Below are positions 45,847-55,270 of a stretch of DNA of 64,000 nt, in pieces (position 1 is the first letter of the stretch; each line of letters begins with the position of its first letter). Location of the stretch: NCBI RefSeq assembly GCF_030409715.1, contig NZ_JAUFQI010000001.1, forward strand, positions 1,487,001-1,551,000, written 5' to 3'. The position numbers and the translations under genes are program-made. The notes beneath the pieces are model-generated. The model saw only the letters and a list, made by a program, of their open reading frames with translations, ran no database searches and was not told where the DNA came from. Source of the DNA: Reinekea marina. GTDB taxonomy: Bacteria > Pseudomonadota > Gammaproteobacteria > Pseudomonadales > Natronospirillaceae.

Positions 45847-47997
45847 TTAAGATTGACTCTCTATTTGCCCAGCTTGAATCGCCGTTAACGCAATTGTGTA
45901 TACAATGTCTTCAACCAAAGCACCACGCGATAAATCATTAACGGGTTTTCGCAAACCCTGTAACATCGGTCCAATAGACACCACATTGGCACTGCGTTGA
46001 ACCGCCTTGTAAGTTGTATTTCCAGTGTTTAAATCGGGAAAAACAAAGACAGTCGCCTTGCCTGCAACTGGACTATTGGGTGCTTTGCTGGCCGCTACAC
46101 TTGGCGTGCTGGCTGCATCGTATTGCAGAGGTCCATCGATTAATAAGTCGGGTCGACGCTCTTTAGCAATGCGTGTGGCCTCACGAACTTTTTCTACATC
46201 ACTGCCACTGCCAGACTTCCCTGTAGAATAACTGATCATCGCAATTCTAGGTTCAATCCCAAAGGCTTTTGCAGAGTCACCTGACTGTATGGCGATATCG
46301 GCAAGTTGCTCAGCGTTTGGGTCTGGGTTTATGGCGCAATCGCCGTAGACTACCGCTTGATCTGGTAGCAACATAAAGAATACCGAAGATACTAAGCTGG
46401 CATCGGGTCTTGTTTTTATCAGCTGGAGTGCAGGGCGTACGGTGTTGGCTGTCGTGCTGACCGCGCCTGAAACAAGTCCATCAACATCATCTTCGGCCAA
46501 CATCATCGTTCCCAAAACATTAGGGTCTTCTAGCTGCGCTTCGGCCATTGGATTGGTCAACCCTTTGTGTTCTCTAAGTTTAACCATCGGCTCAATATAA
46601 GGCTGTAGAGCTTGCCTTGGGTTGATAATCTCTAGAGCTTCCGGCAGCACAATATCGTGGCTGGCGGCGACGCGTAGAATTTCTTCTTTGTCTCCCAGTA
46701 AAACGCAACTGGCTATCCCTTTTTCTTGGCATATGGCTGCAGCGCGTATTGTTCTTGGTTCATTGCCCTCTGGTAAAATGATACGTTTGTTGGCGAGTCG
46801 AGCTTGTTGCACCAGTAAATGTCGGAAAGCAGGCGGTGACAAGCGTCGCTCTTCAACAACTTCAGCTTTTTGGGCTAAATAAGTTGCATTAATTGAGCTG
46901 GCAACCGCATCCATAACACTCTCCATCCGATCCACATCATCGGCTGGCACTTCAGTGCTCATGCTGTTGAGCAATTGTGCGGTGCCGAATGTATTGTTCT
47001 TTACCGAGATCACTGGCAGTCCGGTTGCAAAGGCTGAGCGGCACATATCAAGGACAGGAGCCCCAGGCATTAAATCACCTGTAAAAACAATACCGGCCAA
47101 CGGCACACCATTGAGTGCAGCCATACAGGCCGCAATTAAAATATCGTCTCTGTCACCTGGTGTTACAACCAAGGTGCCCGATTTAAGCGTATGAAGCATA
47201 TTTTGCATTGTTCGGGCGCATACGGTAATGCTTTGAACTCGGCGCGATTCAATGTGCCCCTCATTGATTACGCTAGCTTGTAAGTGATGACTCACATCGA
47301 GCGTCCGAGGCGCTACCAACAGTGGGTTCCAATGCACTAGACCTATGAGCTCAAATTTAGCCGGCGAAAAGACAGGCATGCTTTGGATAACTTGCTCACT
47401 GGACATTGCTTCCGCTTGGCGTTGCTGGGGGATTTCTTCTGCAACTACTTGCTGGTTATCTGGGTTAGGCGCACCGACTTTATTTAAGATGCAACCAATC
47501 ACTTTTTTATGATCAATGCCACCATAAATACTAGCCGACATTTTTATCCGTTCATTTAATTGAGCGGTGCTGTCATTGTTTTTAGCAGCCACCAGAATGA
47601 CATCAGCATCCATCGCTTTAGCCATGTTCCGATTAAGTTCAGCGATGTAGTTTTCATCGATCACTGACACAAGACCTTCAACAATTAAAACGTCTGCTTC
47701 TTCAACCGATGCTTGAGATATTGATATGACTTCTTCCATGAGTCTATCAGACTGACCCAACGCGAGTTGTTGTTGGGCATAAGCGAGAGTCACTGGCTTG
47801 GCTGGGTTTAAGCCAAGAGTTTTATTGATCAAATGAGTCGAGCGTTCGGGTCCGCTATCGAGATTGCTTTGTTGAGCAATGGGCTTACAAAAAGCGACTC
47901 TTACCCCTAATTGTTCCAGTGCGCGTACTAAACCTAAGCATACGGAAGTGAGACCAACGCCAGCGCTGGTGGCGCTCATAAAATAGGTATATTTCAA
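45847..47997 (-). CDS. pta: Phosphate acetyltransferase (long form)
   Basis: Interconverts acetyl-CoA and acetyl phosphate. It has 716 residues in three parts: a BioD-like N-terminal domain (SATSAGVGLTSVCLGLVRA), a DRTGG domain in the middle, and the catalytic PTA domain from about residue 395 (LPEGNEPRTIRAA, VSGAVSTTANTVRPALQ, MISYSTGKSGSG). The long form is typical of proteobacteria and is allosterically controlled. Twelve bases after ackA. Confidence 0.97.
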   Translation of the reverse strand: MKYTYFMSATSAGVGLTSVCLGLVRALEQLGVRVAFCKPIAQQSNLDSGPERSTHLINKTLGLNPAKPVTLAYAQQQLALGQSDRLMEEVISISQASVEEADVLIVEGLVSVIDENYIAELNRNMAKAMDADVILVAAKNNDSTAQLNERIKMSASIYGGIDHKKVIGCILNKVGAPNPDNQQVVAEEIPQQRQAEAMSSEQVIQSMPVFSPAKFELIGLVHWNPLLVAPRTLDVSHHLQASVINEGHIESRRVQSITVCARTMQNMLHTLKSGTLVVTPGDRDDILIAACMAALNGVPLAGIVFTGDLMPGAPVLDMCRSAFATGLPVISVKNNTFGTAQLLNSMSTEVPADDVDRMESVMDAVASSINATYLAQKAEVVEERRLSPPAFRHLLVQQARLANKRIILPEGNEPRTIRAAAICQEKGIASCVLLGDKEEILRVAASHDIVLPEALEIINPRQALQPYIEPMVKLREHKGLTNPMAEAQLEDPNVLGTMMLAEDDVDGLVSGAVSTTANTVRPALQLIKTRPDASLVSSVFFMLLPDQAVVYGDCAINPDPNAEQLADIAIQSGDSAKAFGIEPRIAMISYSTGKSGSGSDVEKVREATRIAKERRPDLLIDGPLQYDAASTPSVAASKAPNSPVAGKATVFVFPDLNTGNTTYKAVQRSANVVSIGPMLQGLRKPVNDLSRGALVEDIVYTIALTAIQAGQIESQS

Positions 47998-48009
47998 CGT
48001 TTGATCCTT

Positions 48010-49197
48010 TTAATTATCTGAGATTAGAGTGAATGTCTGCTGAGCTATCATCCATTCTTCTTGTGTTCTGATGACCAGCATGGGCGCACTGTTAGTGTCA
48101 GAAATACGACCCATAGAATCAGCCATAGATTCATTTAAGGCGTTATCAATTTTGCAGCCCAAAATGCCTAAGTGTGAGGCCACTTGTGACCGAATTAAGG
48201 CTGAGTTCTCGCCTATGCCGCCGGTAAAAATAATGCCGTCGAGGCGGTTTAACGACATGGCAAGCGCACCTATTTGCCGCGCTAAACGAAAGCAAAATAC
48301 ATCAATGGCCAAACGCGCGCGCTGATGTCCTGTTTCTGCGGCTTCTATTAATGTCCGCATGTCGTTTGAAAGCCCAGACAAGCCCTGTAAACCGCTGTCT
48401 TTATTGAACATGGCAGTAATCTCTTCAATACTCCAGCCTTTAGCATGTGCAAGGAATTCATGTAGGCCTGGATCAACATCACCTGAACGTGTCCCCATCA
48501 CCAGACCTTCAAGTGGTGTCATGCCCATTGTTGTATCAACGGATAATCCATTTTTAACGGCGCAAGCGCTGCAACCATTACCTAGATGAACGGTAATGAG
48601 GCCGTAGTCATTGTCCAGCGATAATCGTTGCCTGGCTTGTTCTGCCACAAATTGATGGCTAGTGCCATGAAAGCCATAGCGGCGAACAGAGTGTTGTTCA
48701 TACAGTTCATAAGGAATGGCGTATAAATAAGCGTACGGTGCCATCGTTTGATGGAAGGCTGTATCAAAAACAGCAACTTGTGGTAAATCTGGATAGAGCT
48801 CAGCTATTGATTCAATGCCCGCGATATTTGCAGGGTTGTGCAACGGGGCTAATGAACTGCAGGATTTAATTTCTGTTAGTACGTGTTGACTGATTTTAAC
48901 GCACTCACTAAAAGATTCTCCACCATGCACGACACGATGGCCTACGGCCATAGGTAGGTTGTCTAACAAGTTAGCCTGTTTTAACTGTTCAATTATATAA
49001 ACCAGTGTACTTTGATAATCACTGGAGACTAAGGCATGGTGGCTGGTCGAAGAAAGTGTCGAGATGGAAAGTTGTGCGTCAGGGTTTCCTAGTTTTTGTG
49101 CTAGGCCTTTGGCGAGCTCTTGGCCATCGTCCATATTAAACAATGAGAATTTAATAGAGGAGCTGCCTGCATTTATCACTAAAATCGTATTGGACAT
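48010..49197 (-). CDS. ackA: Acetate kinase
   Basis: Makes acetate and ATP from acetyl phosphate, or the reverse. It has 395 residues. ASKHA motifs are LVINAGSSSIKFSLF, GHRVVHGGESF, YGFHGTSHQFV, VHLGNGCSACAV, MGMTPLEGLVMGTRSGDVDPG and FTGGIGENSA. Forms an operon with pta for acetate overflow or assimilation. Confidence 0.98.
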   Translation of the reverse strand: MSNTILVINAGSSSIKFSLFNMDDGQELAKGLAQKLGNPDAQLSISTLSSTSHHALVSSDYQSTLVYIIEQLKQANLLDNLPMAVGHRVVHGGESFSECVKISQHVLTEIKSCSSLAPLHNPANIAGIESIAELYPDLPQVAVFDTAFHQTMAPYAYLYAIPYELYEQHSVRRYGFHGTSHQFVAEQARQRLSLDNDYGLITVHLGNGCSACAVKNGLSVDTTMGMTPLEGLVMGTRSGDVDPGLHEFLAHAKGWSIEEITAMFNKDSGLQGLSGLSNDMRTLIEAAETGHQRARLAIDVFCFRLARQIGALAMSLNRLDGIIFTGGIGENSALIRSQVASHLGILGCKIDNALNESMADSMGRISDTNSAPMLVIRTQEEWMIAQQTFTLISDN

Positions 49198-49310
49198 TCA
49201 ATTGCCTGTATTGCATTTTAAAATGAGTGGTTAAATAAAACGAATAGGGTTATTGCATATTCGTCGCATCTTAACGAAAGTACCTACTAAGTGTAGAGGA
49301 ACTTTGGATA

Positions 49311-50258
49311 TTGTGTGTGACTAAGATCAAGAGACCGTCAATAGTTGCGGTCGTTTTTACGATAGTGGTTGGCTTGTTCAGTGGCGGAGTGTCTGGGCAG
49401 TCCATTATTGTTGAATCCGCCAGATTAGTCAGTGGTGGCTACTTAATTGGTAAAATACCACTAGAAATGACGGTAAACTTTAATGAAAAGTCAGTTCCGG
49501 TTGATAACGAAGGGTACTTTATTATTGGTTTTTCACGAGAGCAGGCCGGGTTGCATGAAATTGTGGCGAAGAAACCCGATGGCGAGCTTTCAGTAAAAGC
49601 CATCTGGATAGAACTGCGCGAATTCGATGAACAACGCATTGTTGGAGTGGACCAATCTAAAGTGACTCCGCCTAAATCTGTATTAGATCGTATCAGTCGT
49701 GAATATCAACTCGTCGTTAATGCAAAAAACAAAATTACCGATGCAATAGCCTGGAGAGATGAGGTTTTTGTGTGGCCTATTTTTAGCCGGAAAACAGGGC
49801 AATATGGAAGTCAGCGTTTTTACAACGGTCAAGCTGGCAACCCACATTGGGGGGTTGATATGGCGGCAAAAACCGGGACGCCTGTCTACGCACCTGCTTC
49901 TGGTCGGGTGACTTTAGCTGAGTCGGACCTCTATTTTAGTGGCGGTACTGTAATCATTGATCATGGTCAGAACCTGACTAGCAGTTTTCTGCATTTATCA
50001 AAGTTAAACGTAAGCTCTGGACACTGGATCCGTCAAGGTGACCTTTTGGGCTATGTTGGTTCAACAGGCCGTTCGACAGGACCTCACCTAGATTGGCGGA
50101 TGAGTATGAGGGGAGTGCGAATCGACGCTGAGTTGTGGGTACCCAATTTAGCCACGCTATGCATAGATAGCAACAGTGCCTGCGAGCCGCCAGTGGGAGC
50201 GTCCGAAACGGAGCTAGTGCGTTGGCGCTACAATCGTGAGGCATTGCTTAGTCGGTAA
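49311..50258 (+). CDS. M23-family (LytM-like) peptidase, exported
   Basis: A probable cell-wall peptidase of 315 residues. An N-terminal hydrophobic signal is followed by a beta-rich region. The M23 domain from about residue 170 has the first Zn ligands in NPHWGVDMAA, a catalytic His in SSFLHLSKL, then GSTGRSTGPHLDWRM, where the usual HxH is HLD. The start is uncertain: TTG at 49311 or GTG at 49317, with AGAGGA before. A role in peptidoglycan remodelling is inferred. If the Asp replaces a ligand, activity may be altered or lost. Confidence 0.85.
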   Translation: MCVTKIKRPSIVAVVFTIVVGLFSGGVSGQSIIVESARLVSGGYLIGKIPLEMTVNFNEKSVPVDNEGYFIIGFSREQAGLHEIVAKKPDGELSVKAIWIELREFDEQRIVGVDQSKVTPPKSVLDRISREYQLVVNAKNKITDAIAWRDEVFVWPIFSRKTGQYGSQRFYNGQAGNPHWGVDMAAKTGTPVYAPASGRVTLAESDLYFSGGTVIIDHGQNLTSSFLHLSKLNVSSGHWIRQGDLLGYVGSTGRSTGPHLDWRMSMRGVRIDAELWVPNLATLCIDSNSACEPPVGASETELVRWRYNREALLSR

Positions 50259-50395
50259 AATACTAACTTGAACCTAAAATGAACACGAAACCCTAAAACA
50301 GCAATAAAAGCCGCCTTTTAACTTGTTTTTTTTCTTAAAAGTACGCACCATGATAGTGTCCCACGGGCCATAGAAAAATTATAAGAGAGATCAAA

Positions 50396-51589
50396 ATGAA
50401 TAAAAAATTAATATTAAGTACAGCAATTGCTGCTGCATCATTGATGGGTACTGCTCAAGCTGAAGTTAAAATCGGGTTCTTAGGTGGTTTTACTGGACCA
50501 ATCGAAAGCCTTACACCGCCAATCTTTGCGGGTGCAAAACTAGCTGTAGCGCAAATTAACGTTGAAGGTGGTTTATTTTCAAGCGGTGAAATTTTAGAAA
50601 TGCCAAGTGCAGACACAACTTGTGTTGATGCTTCGGCGGCTTCTAACGGTGCCGACCGTCTAATAAACTCTGATGGCGTTATTGCTATTGTTGGTGCGCT
50701 TTGCTCAGGCTCAACGATTGCCGCTTCTAACAATGTCGCTGTGCCTGCTGGCGTTCCGATGATTTCACCTGCGTCTACATCGCCTGCTGTAACGGGTCTC
50801 GACGATAACGACCTAGTTTTCCGTACGGCACCTTCAGATGCTTACCAAGGTGAAATGCTGGCCAAGCTTCTTGAAGCTAAAGGTATTGACGATATCGCAA
50901 TCACCTACGTAAACAACGATTATGGTAAAGGCTTAGCCGATGCTCTAGTGGGTGCCTTTAACGGCAACGTAGCAGCAAATGAAGCCCATGAAGATGGTAA
51001 AGCCGATTACCGTGCTGAGCTTGGTTCTTTAGCATCAACGGGTGCAGAGACATTAGTTGTACTTGCATACGCAGACGGATCGGGTCAGACGATATTACGC
51101 CAAGCTTATGAAAGCGGTGATTTCGGACGCTTTGTGGGTGGTGATGGCATGGTTGGTCAAAACCTAATCGATGCTGTAGGTGCAGACGTGTTAGACGGTA
51201 TGATCGCGACTAAACCTGGCATACCTGAAATTGCAGGCCAGTCTGTATACGCTGATGCCATGACGTCATTGGGTCAAGATCCAAGTGCTGTATTCGCAGG
51301 TCAAGCCTATGATGCAGCATTTATCTTAGCCTTAGCAATAGAGTCTAAAGGCTCAACCGATACGGAAGGTTTATCTGAAGCCATTCGAATGGTATCTACG
51401 GCACCAGGTGAAGTTATTCTTCCAGGTGAGTGGGCTAAAGCGAAAGCTGCGCTTGCTGCAGGTAAAGATATCAATTACGAAGGCGCATCAGGTAACCATG
51501 AGTTCGATGCCAATGGCGACGTACCAGGTATGATCGTTGAAATGGTCGTTGAAAACGGTGCATTCGTTCAAAAGTCTATACTTAAGTAA
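50396..51589 (+). CDS. Branched-chain amino-acid-type ABC transporter binding protein
   Basis: A periplasmic binding protein of 397 residues with a clear signal peptide ending at AQA before EVKIGF. LivJ/AmiC-type features are IGFLGGFTGPIESLTPPIFAG, AIVGALCSGSTIAASN, VPMISPASTSPAV and ITYVNNDYGKGLADA. The permease and ATPase genes livG-F-H-M lie 1.4 kb away on the opposite strand, a likely partner set. The ligand may be a branched-chain or other amino acid. It ends in a strong terminator. Confidence 0.92.
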   Translation: MNKKLILSTAIAAASLMGTAQAEVKIGFLGGFTGPIESLTPPIFAGAKLAVAQINVEGGLFSSGEILEMPSADTTCVDASAASNGADRLINSDGVIAIVGALCSGSTIAASNNVAVPAGVPMISPASTSPAVTGLDDNDLVFRTAPSDAYQGEMLAKLLEAKGIDDIAITYVNNDYGKGLADALVGAFNGNVAANEAHEDGKADYRAELGSLASTGAETLVVLAYADGSGQTILRQAYESGDFGRFVGGDGMVGQNLIDAVGADVLDGMIATKPGIPEIAGQSVYADAMTSLGQDPSAVFAGQAYDAAFILALAIESKGSTDTEGLSEAIRMVSTAPGEVILPGEWAKAKAALAAGKDINYEGASGNHEFDANGDVPGMIVEMVVENGAFVQKSILK

Positions 51590-51604
51590 TTAGATTTTAG
51601 AGAT

Positions 51605-51634
51605 AAAAACGCGGCCTAGCCGCGTTTTTTTTTT
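51605..51634. terminator. Rho-independent terminator after the binding protein gene
   Basis: AAAAACGCGGC (51605-51615), loop CTA, GCCGCGTTTTT (51619-51629), followed by T to 51634. The A-run on the left lets it act on minus-strand transcripts too. Confidence 0.95.
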
Positions 51635-51641
51635 GCCTCGG

Positions 51642-52427
51642 TTAAAGTGGCACGGCCACCAGTTTAACGACCGATTGTTTCTTAAGATAGGCATCTAGGG
51701 CTTCGGCGAGAGGGTGCTTTTTATTGACATAGAAACTTAGCATTGAAAAAGAAGATAAGGCCGCTGTATCGGCTATAATCTCGTTTTCGATGCCCAGCTC
51801 TTTTGCAACCTCGATTATGCTTAGGTCTATGCCAACAATAAAATCAAGACGTTCCGCCATGAGCATTTTTAATCCTGACGTAAAATTCGGAATGATCGTT
51901 ACATCAGCGCCAGCTTCATTAAATGCGTCTAAATAGGCGCTACCTGAGTTCAAATTTAAGTAACCAATAGACTTCGACTTTAAATCTTTCCAATTAAATT
52001 GGGCGGGACTGCGTTGAAACAGTTTGTAGTGCAATGACTTTTCTAGCTCTTCATAACGTACATGATCTGAGTGATTCTCAACGGGTGGTAAAAAGGTAAT
52101 TAAATGCTGGCCTTCAGATGCGCGAATTTGTGCCCGGGCCGGAGGAGCAATGTAAAAGTGAAAGGGCTGTTGAAAACCAGACAATATTTTTATAATTAAA
52201 CTAGATGAGTAGCCCTTTTCTGTATTGTCGGCATAGACGAAGGGTGGGTAGGGCATAGCGATGATCTCGAATGCTTTATCATTTGCCGTTTCCTCCGCGG
52301 AAGCAAATGACAGCAGGCCTAACAGAAGTACAAAAGCTCCCATATTAGCTTTTTGTTTCAAAAAGGTCGTCGAAAGATAACTTAAAGTATAAAGGTAAAT
52401 TCTCAATCCGTTCTCCAGGGTTCGCAT
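51642..52427 (-). CDS. Family-3-like extracellular solute-binding protein
   Basis: A 261-residue protein from the ATG at 52427, or shorter if the later Met (MGAFVLLLGLLSFASA) is used. The hydrophobic segment ending at FASA is a signal peptide; the start is therefore uncertain. The mature part begins FEIIAMPYPPFVYADNTEKGYSSSLI and continues as a PBP type 2 fold, with SKSIGYLNLNSGSAYLDAF. It lacks most of the conserved binding residues of amino-acid SBPs, so the ligand is unknown. Same layout as many orphan transporter-domain proteins in marine bacteria. Confidence 0.8.
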   Translation of the reverse strand: MRTLENGLRIYLYTLSYLSTTFLKQKANMGAFVLLLGLLSFASAEETANDKAFEIIAMPYPPFVYADNTEKGYSSSLIIKILSGFQQPFHFYIAPPARAQIRASEGQHLITFLPPVENHSDHVRYEELEKSLHYKLFQRSPAQFNWKDLKSKSIGYLNLNSGSAYLDAFNEAGADVTIIPNFTSGLKMLMAERLDFIVGIDLSIIEVAKELGIENEIIADTAALSSFSMLSFYVNKKHPLAEALDAYLKKQSVVKLVAVPL

Positions 52428-52587
52428 CTCTACAAAAAGGCATCGGCCTTGTGCATCGTTCGGCACGGTATGTGTCTATTCTTAGAAGAGTGCAGTTAGA
52501 AATTGCAATCAGTATAGTTCATATTGATCGGGATACTAGGACGATATGTAAAGAGGTAGGACGTATTAATTGGATACAGTGAGCAGT

Positions 52588-52624
52588 GTTGAAATTGGCC
52601 AACTCGTTGTATGCCAATTTCAAC
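52588..52624. repeat. Perfect 12-base inverted repeat
   Basis: GTTGAAATTGGC (52588-52599) and GCCAATTTCAAC (52613-52624) form a perfect 12-pair stem with a 13-base loop, which itself contains CAAC and GTTG. No T-run on either side. It lies in the 236-base gap between two minus-strand genes. Could be a transcript-end structure or a small repeat family. Confidence 0.7.
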
Positions 52625-52663
52625 AGAGCAGTAGGGCTAACATTGTTAATGTAGCGAAATCTG

Positions 52664-52933
52664 TTATTTTGATTTTCCTAATATAACCCAGCCAACAATA
52701 AGATCTGCAAGCCCAACTGCGGCTAAAATAAGACCCAGAGTATAACTAGATCGAACTTCAGTTCCGACCATATTGCTAAGGCTACTTACTATGCCCCCTA
52801 GAGATTCATCGACATTTTTAACGGACTGATTGTAATCATAAACCTGATACAAGTCGTAACCGCCATAGGCCAAGATGGCTAGCCCAGTTAAACATAAAAT
52901 ACTGCCAATAAGTTTTTTTTGAGCGTTGTTCAT
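52664..52933 (-). CDS. Small membrane protein, possibly DUF3185-like
   Basis: An 89-residue protein with two hydrophobic segments (LIGSILCLTGLAILAYGGY and LGLILAAVGLADLIVGWVIL) separated by a polar region with YNQSVKNVDESLGG. Matches my memory of DUF3185 in layout only. It lies downstream of livM behind a terminator and probably has its own promoter. Confidence 0.7.
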   Translation of the reverse strand: MNNAQKKLIGSILCLTGLAILAYGGYDLYQVYDYNQSVKNVDESLGGIVSSLSNMVGTEVRSSYTLGLILAAVGLADLIVGWVILGKSK

Positions 52934-52949
52934 AGAATCTCCTGATAAG

Positions 52950-52974
52950 AAAAAAGCGGCTGACTCGCCGCTTT
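52950..52974 (-). terminator. Rho-independent terminator of the liv operon
   Basis: On the minus strand AAAGCGGC-GAGTCA-GCCGCTTT is followed by T. It lies just after livM and separates it from the small membrane protein gene. Confidence 0.92.
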
Positions 52975-52989
52975 AACGTGTTAAATGTT

Positions 52990-54258
52990 TTATTGGTGGT
53001 GGGCTATTCGTTCAGGAATAATGCCCTTTGGCGCGTACCTTAGCACCAAGGTAATGGTTAGTCCGATCACAAATACCCGAGCTTGCAAGGCTCGACTGTC
53101 TAGATCTGATGGTGCTTCCCAATTGAACCAAAGTTCGCCAAGCTGTCGAATAACATCAAATGCATAGAGTGCAACTGGCTCAGACATCGTCCAAATAATA
53201 TAAACGAAGACGGCACCAAATAAAGTTCCTAAATTGTTGCCCGCACCCCCTAGTATAACCATCACCCAAATTAAAAAAGTATGGTTAAGCGGTATGTAAC
53301 CAGAGGGATCGAATATGCCATTAAAAGTGGTCAGTACCGCGCCACCAACACCCATTAAAAATGAGCCAATTACAAAGACTTCCAAGCGACGTTTATTTAC
53401 ATCTTTACCCATCGCAAGAGATGAGGTTTCGTTGTCACGAATCGCTCGTAACATACGTCCCCATGGTGCATTGTAAGCCCGTGTGAGCAAGAAGAAAATG
53501 CCAGCAATCATTAAGGCTGTAACCGATAAGTAAGCGGCTCGAGCAAGTTCAAACCCTAAATCAGCCGGACCCGGCACTGGCCACTTCATGGGTGAAACGG
53601 TTAAGGTTCCGTGCGTGAGCCAGTCTGCATTCTTTAGAAATGCTTTAATGATTTCAGCAATACCTAAGGTCGCAATTGCCAAGTAGTCACTGCGTAGGCC
53701 TAAGCATATATGACCCACGAAATAGGCAATCAAACCTGCGACAGCACCGCCCGCTACCCATCCAAACCAAACCGGTAAACCAAAGCCACCTATAAAGCCA
53801 TGTTCTTTTTCAATAGCTGAGGCCACTGGATCTAACTGTGCCATGAAAATGATGTACACAATAGCAATTAATAAAATGGTTATAAATCGTTGCCATTTTT
53901 GCGTGACGCCGAATTTTCCTAGCTTAACGGAAGCAACAATCAGAGCAATGCCGATCAGCAATTTGAAAAACACAGAGCCTAAATCGCCCGGTAAATCGGA
54001 TGCCCAAAATTCTTCGTTCGCAGGAAAAGAAAACAGCATGGTCATGAATCCGCCCATGGCTAAAAAACCCATGATTCCGGCGTTAAATAAACCTGCGTAA
54101 CCCCACTGTATGGTTAAGCCTAATGCAATGATGGCATAGCAAGATGCTTCTACAAGCATACGTAAGCTGTAGGCGGTGCCCATAAATGCCATGATGGTTA
54201 AAATAATAACGAGCAGACCTGAAAACAGAACGGCTTCTTTTTTATAATTCGCTAACAT
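52990..54258 (-). CDS. livM: Branched-chain amino-acid ABC transporter permease LivM
   Basis: Inner-membrane permease of 422 residues with about ten hydrophobic segments. The LivM signature is LRSDYLAIATLGIAEIIK, and the coupling region is RMLRAIRDNETSSLAMGKDV. It overlaps livH by one base (TAATG). Slightly long for LivM, with extra hydrophobic sequence in the first third and a polar extension near the C-terminus (LGELWFNWEAPSDLD). Confidence 0.93.
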   Translation of the reverse strand: MLANYKKEAVLFSGLLVIILTIMAFMGTAYSLRMLVEASCYAIIALGLTIQWGYAGLFNAGIMGFLAMGGFMTMLFSFPANEEFWASDLPGDLGSVFFKLLIGIALIVASVKLGKFGVTQKWQRFITILLIAIVYIIFMAQLDPVASAIEKEHGFIGGFGLPVWFGWVAGGAVAGLIAYFVGHICLGLRSDYLAIATLGIAEIIKAFLKNADWLTHGTLTVSPMKWPVPGPADLGFELARAAYLSVTALMIAGIFFLLTRAYNAPWGRMLRAIRDNETSSLAMGKDVNKRRLEVFVIGSFLMGVGGAVLTTFNGIFDPSGYIPLNHTFLIWVMVILGGAGNNLGTLFGAVFVYIIWTMSEPVALYAFDVIRQLGELWFNWEAPSDLDSRALQARVFVIGLTITLVLRYAPKGIIPERIAHHQ

Positions 54259-55256
54259 TAGATCACCTTCCCTTTCAAGATACCGGTCGGCTTAAGTACC
54301 AAAATGGCGATGAGGATAAAAAATGGCACCGTAATTTTATATTCTGTTGGCACTAAGGCTAAGTTATTGGGTAAATCCCAGCCCATCGCGTTTTCTAATG
54401 GGCGTAACAAAATCGCCCAATTGAATACGGCCAGCGTTTCCGACATGCCCACTACAAACCCACCAATGACCGCACCATAAGGATGGCCTACACCACCGAC
54501 GATAGCCGCCGCGAAGATGGGTAATAGCAAAATAAAGCTTAAATCAGGCTTCAAAGAAACATCCAACGATAATAGCGTACCTGCCGCGGTGGCTAATGAA
54601 CCGGCAATTACCCACGTAACGACGACAACCATATTTACGTTTATGCCTGAAATTCGAGCAAGGTCAGCGTTATCTGACATGGCTCGCATCGCTTTTCCTA
54701 AACGTGATTTCGTTAAGAAAAAGTGCAACGCCACAACGGCTGCAATGGTGAAGACAAATAATAGAATTTGAGGTTCTGTAATGACCAATTTGCGTGATGC
54801 AAGTTCCCAAGGGAGTTCTAGACGAAAAATTTCTTTGCGATCATCAATAAACATATTGCGTGAATTGGTGCCAAAGAATAATCGGATTACGCCTTGTAAC
54901 ATTAAGGTCACGCCGATAGATGCCATCACAAGTACAATGGGTTTAACGTTGTTTTCACGCAGTGGCTTATAAAACGCTTTATCCATACCTATGGCGAGAA
55001 CACTGGTGATAACCATAGCCACAGGCAGCATGACAAAGGCTGTTGGTAGTCCAATGGCTTGGCCAGCGGCTGGGAAAAGTGCCGTTAGGAAAAAAGTAAT
55101 AAATGCCCCTAAGGTCATTAAATCACCGTGTGCGAAATGGGCAAAGCGAAGAATACTGAAAATCAGTGTAATACCGATTGCGCCCATAGCATAAATAGAG
55201 CCAATTACCGCTCCAGAAATAACTACTTTATTAATAAAAAAGACGAGTTCGTTCAC
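54258..55256 (-). CDS. livH: Branched-chain amino-acid ABC transporter permease LivH
   Basis: A 332-residue permease with eight or so hydrophobic segments. Signature blocks are GAVIGSIYAMGAIGITLIF, RFAHFAHGDLMTLGAF, LGKAMRAMSDNADLARISGINV and FAAAIVGGVGHPYGAVIGGF. It lies 14 bases after livF and is part of the same transcript as livM. Confidence 0.94.
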   Translation of the reverse strand: MNELVFFINKVVISGAVIGSIYAMGAIGITLIFSILRFAHFAHGDLMTLGAFITFFLTALFPAAGQAIGLPTAFVMLPVAMVITSVLAIGMDKAFYKPLRENNVKPIVLVMASIGVTLMLQGVIRLFFGTNSRNMFIDDRKEIFRLELPWELASRKLVITEPQILLFVFTIAAVVALHFFLTKSRLGKAMRAMSDNADLARISGINVNMVVVVTWVIAGSLATAAGTLLSLDVSLKPDLSFILLLPIFAAAIVGGVGHPYGAVIGGFVVGMSETLAVFNWAILLRPLENAMGWDLPNNLALVPTEYKITVPFFILIAILVLKPTGILKGKVI

Positions 55257-55270
55257 AATTACACTCCAGT

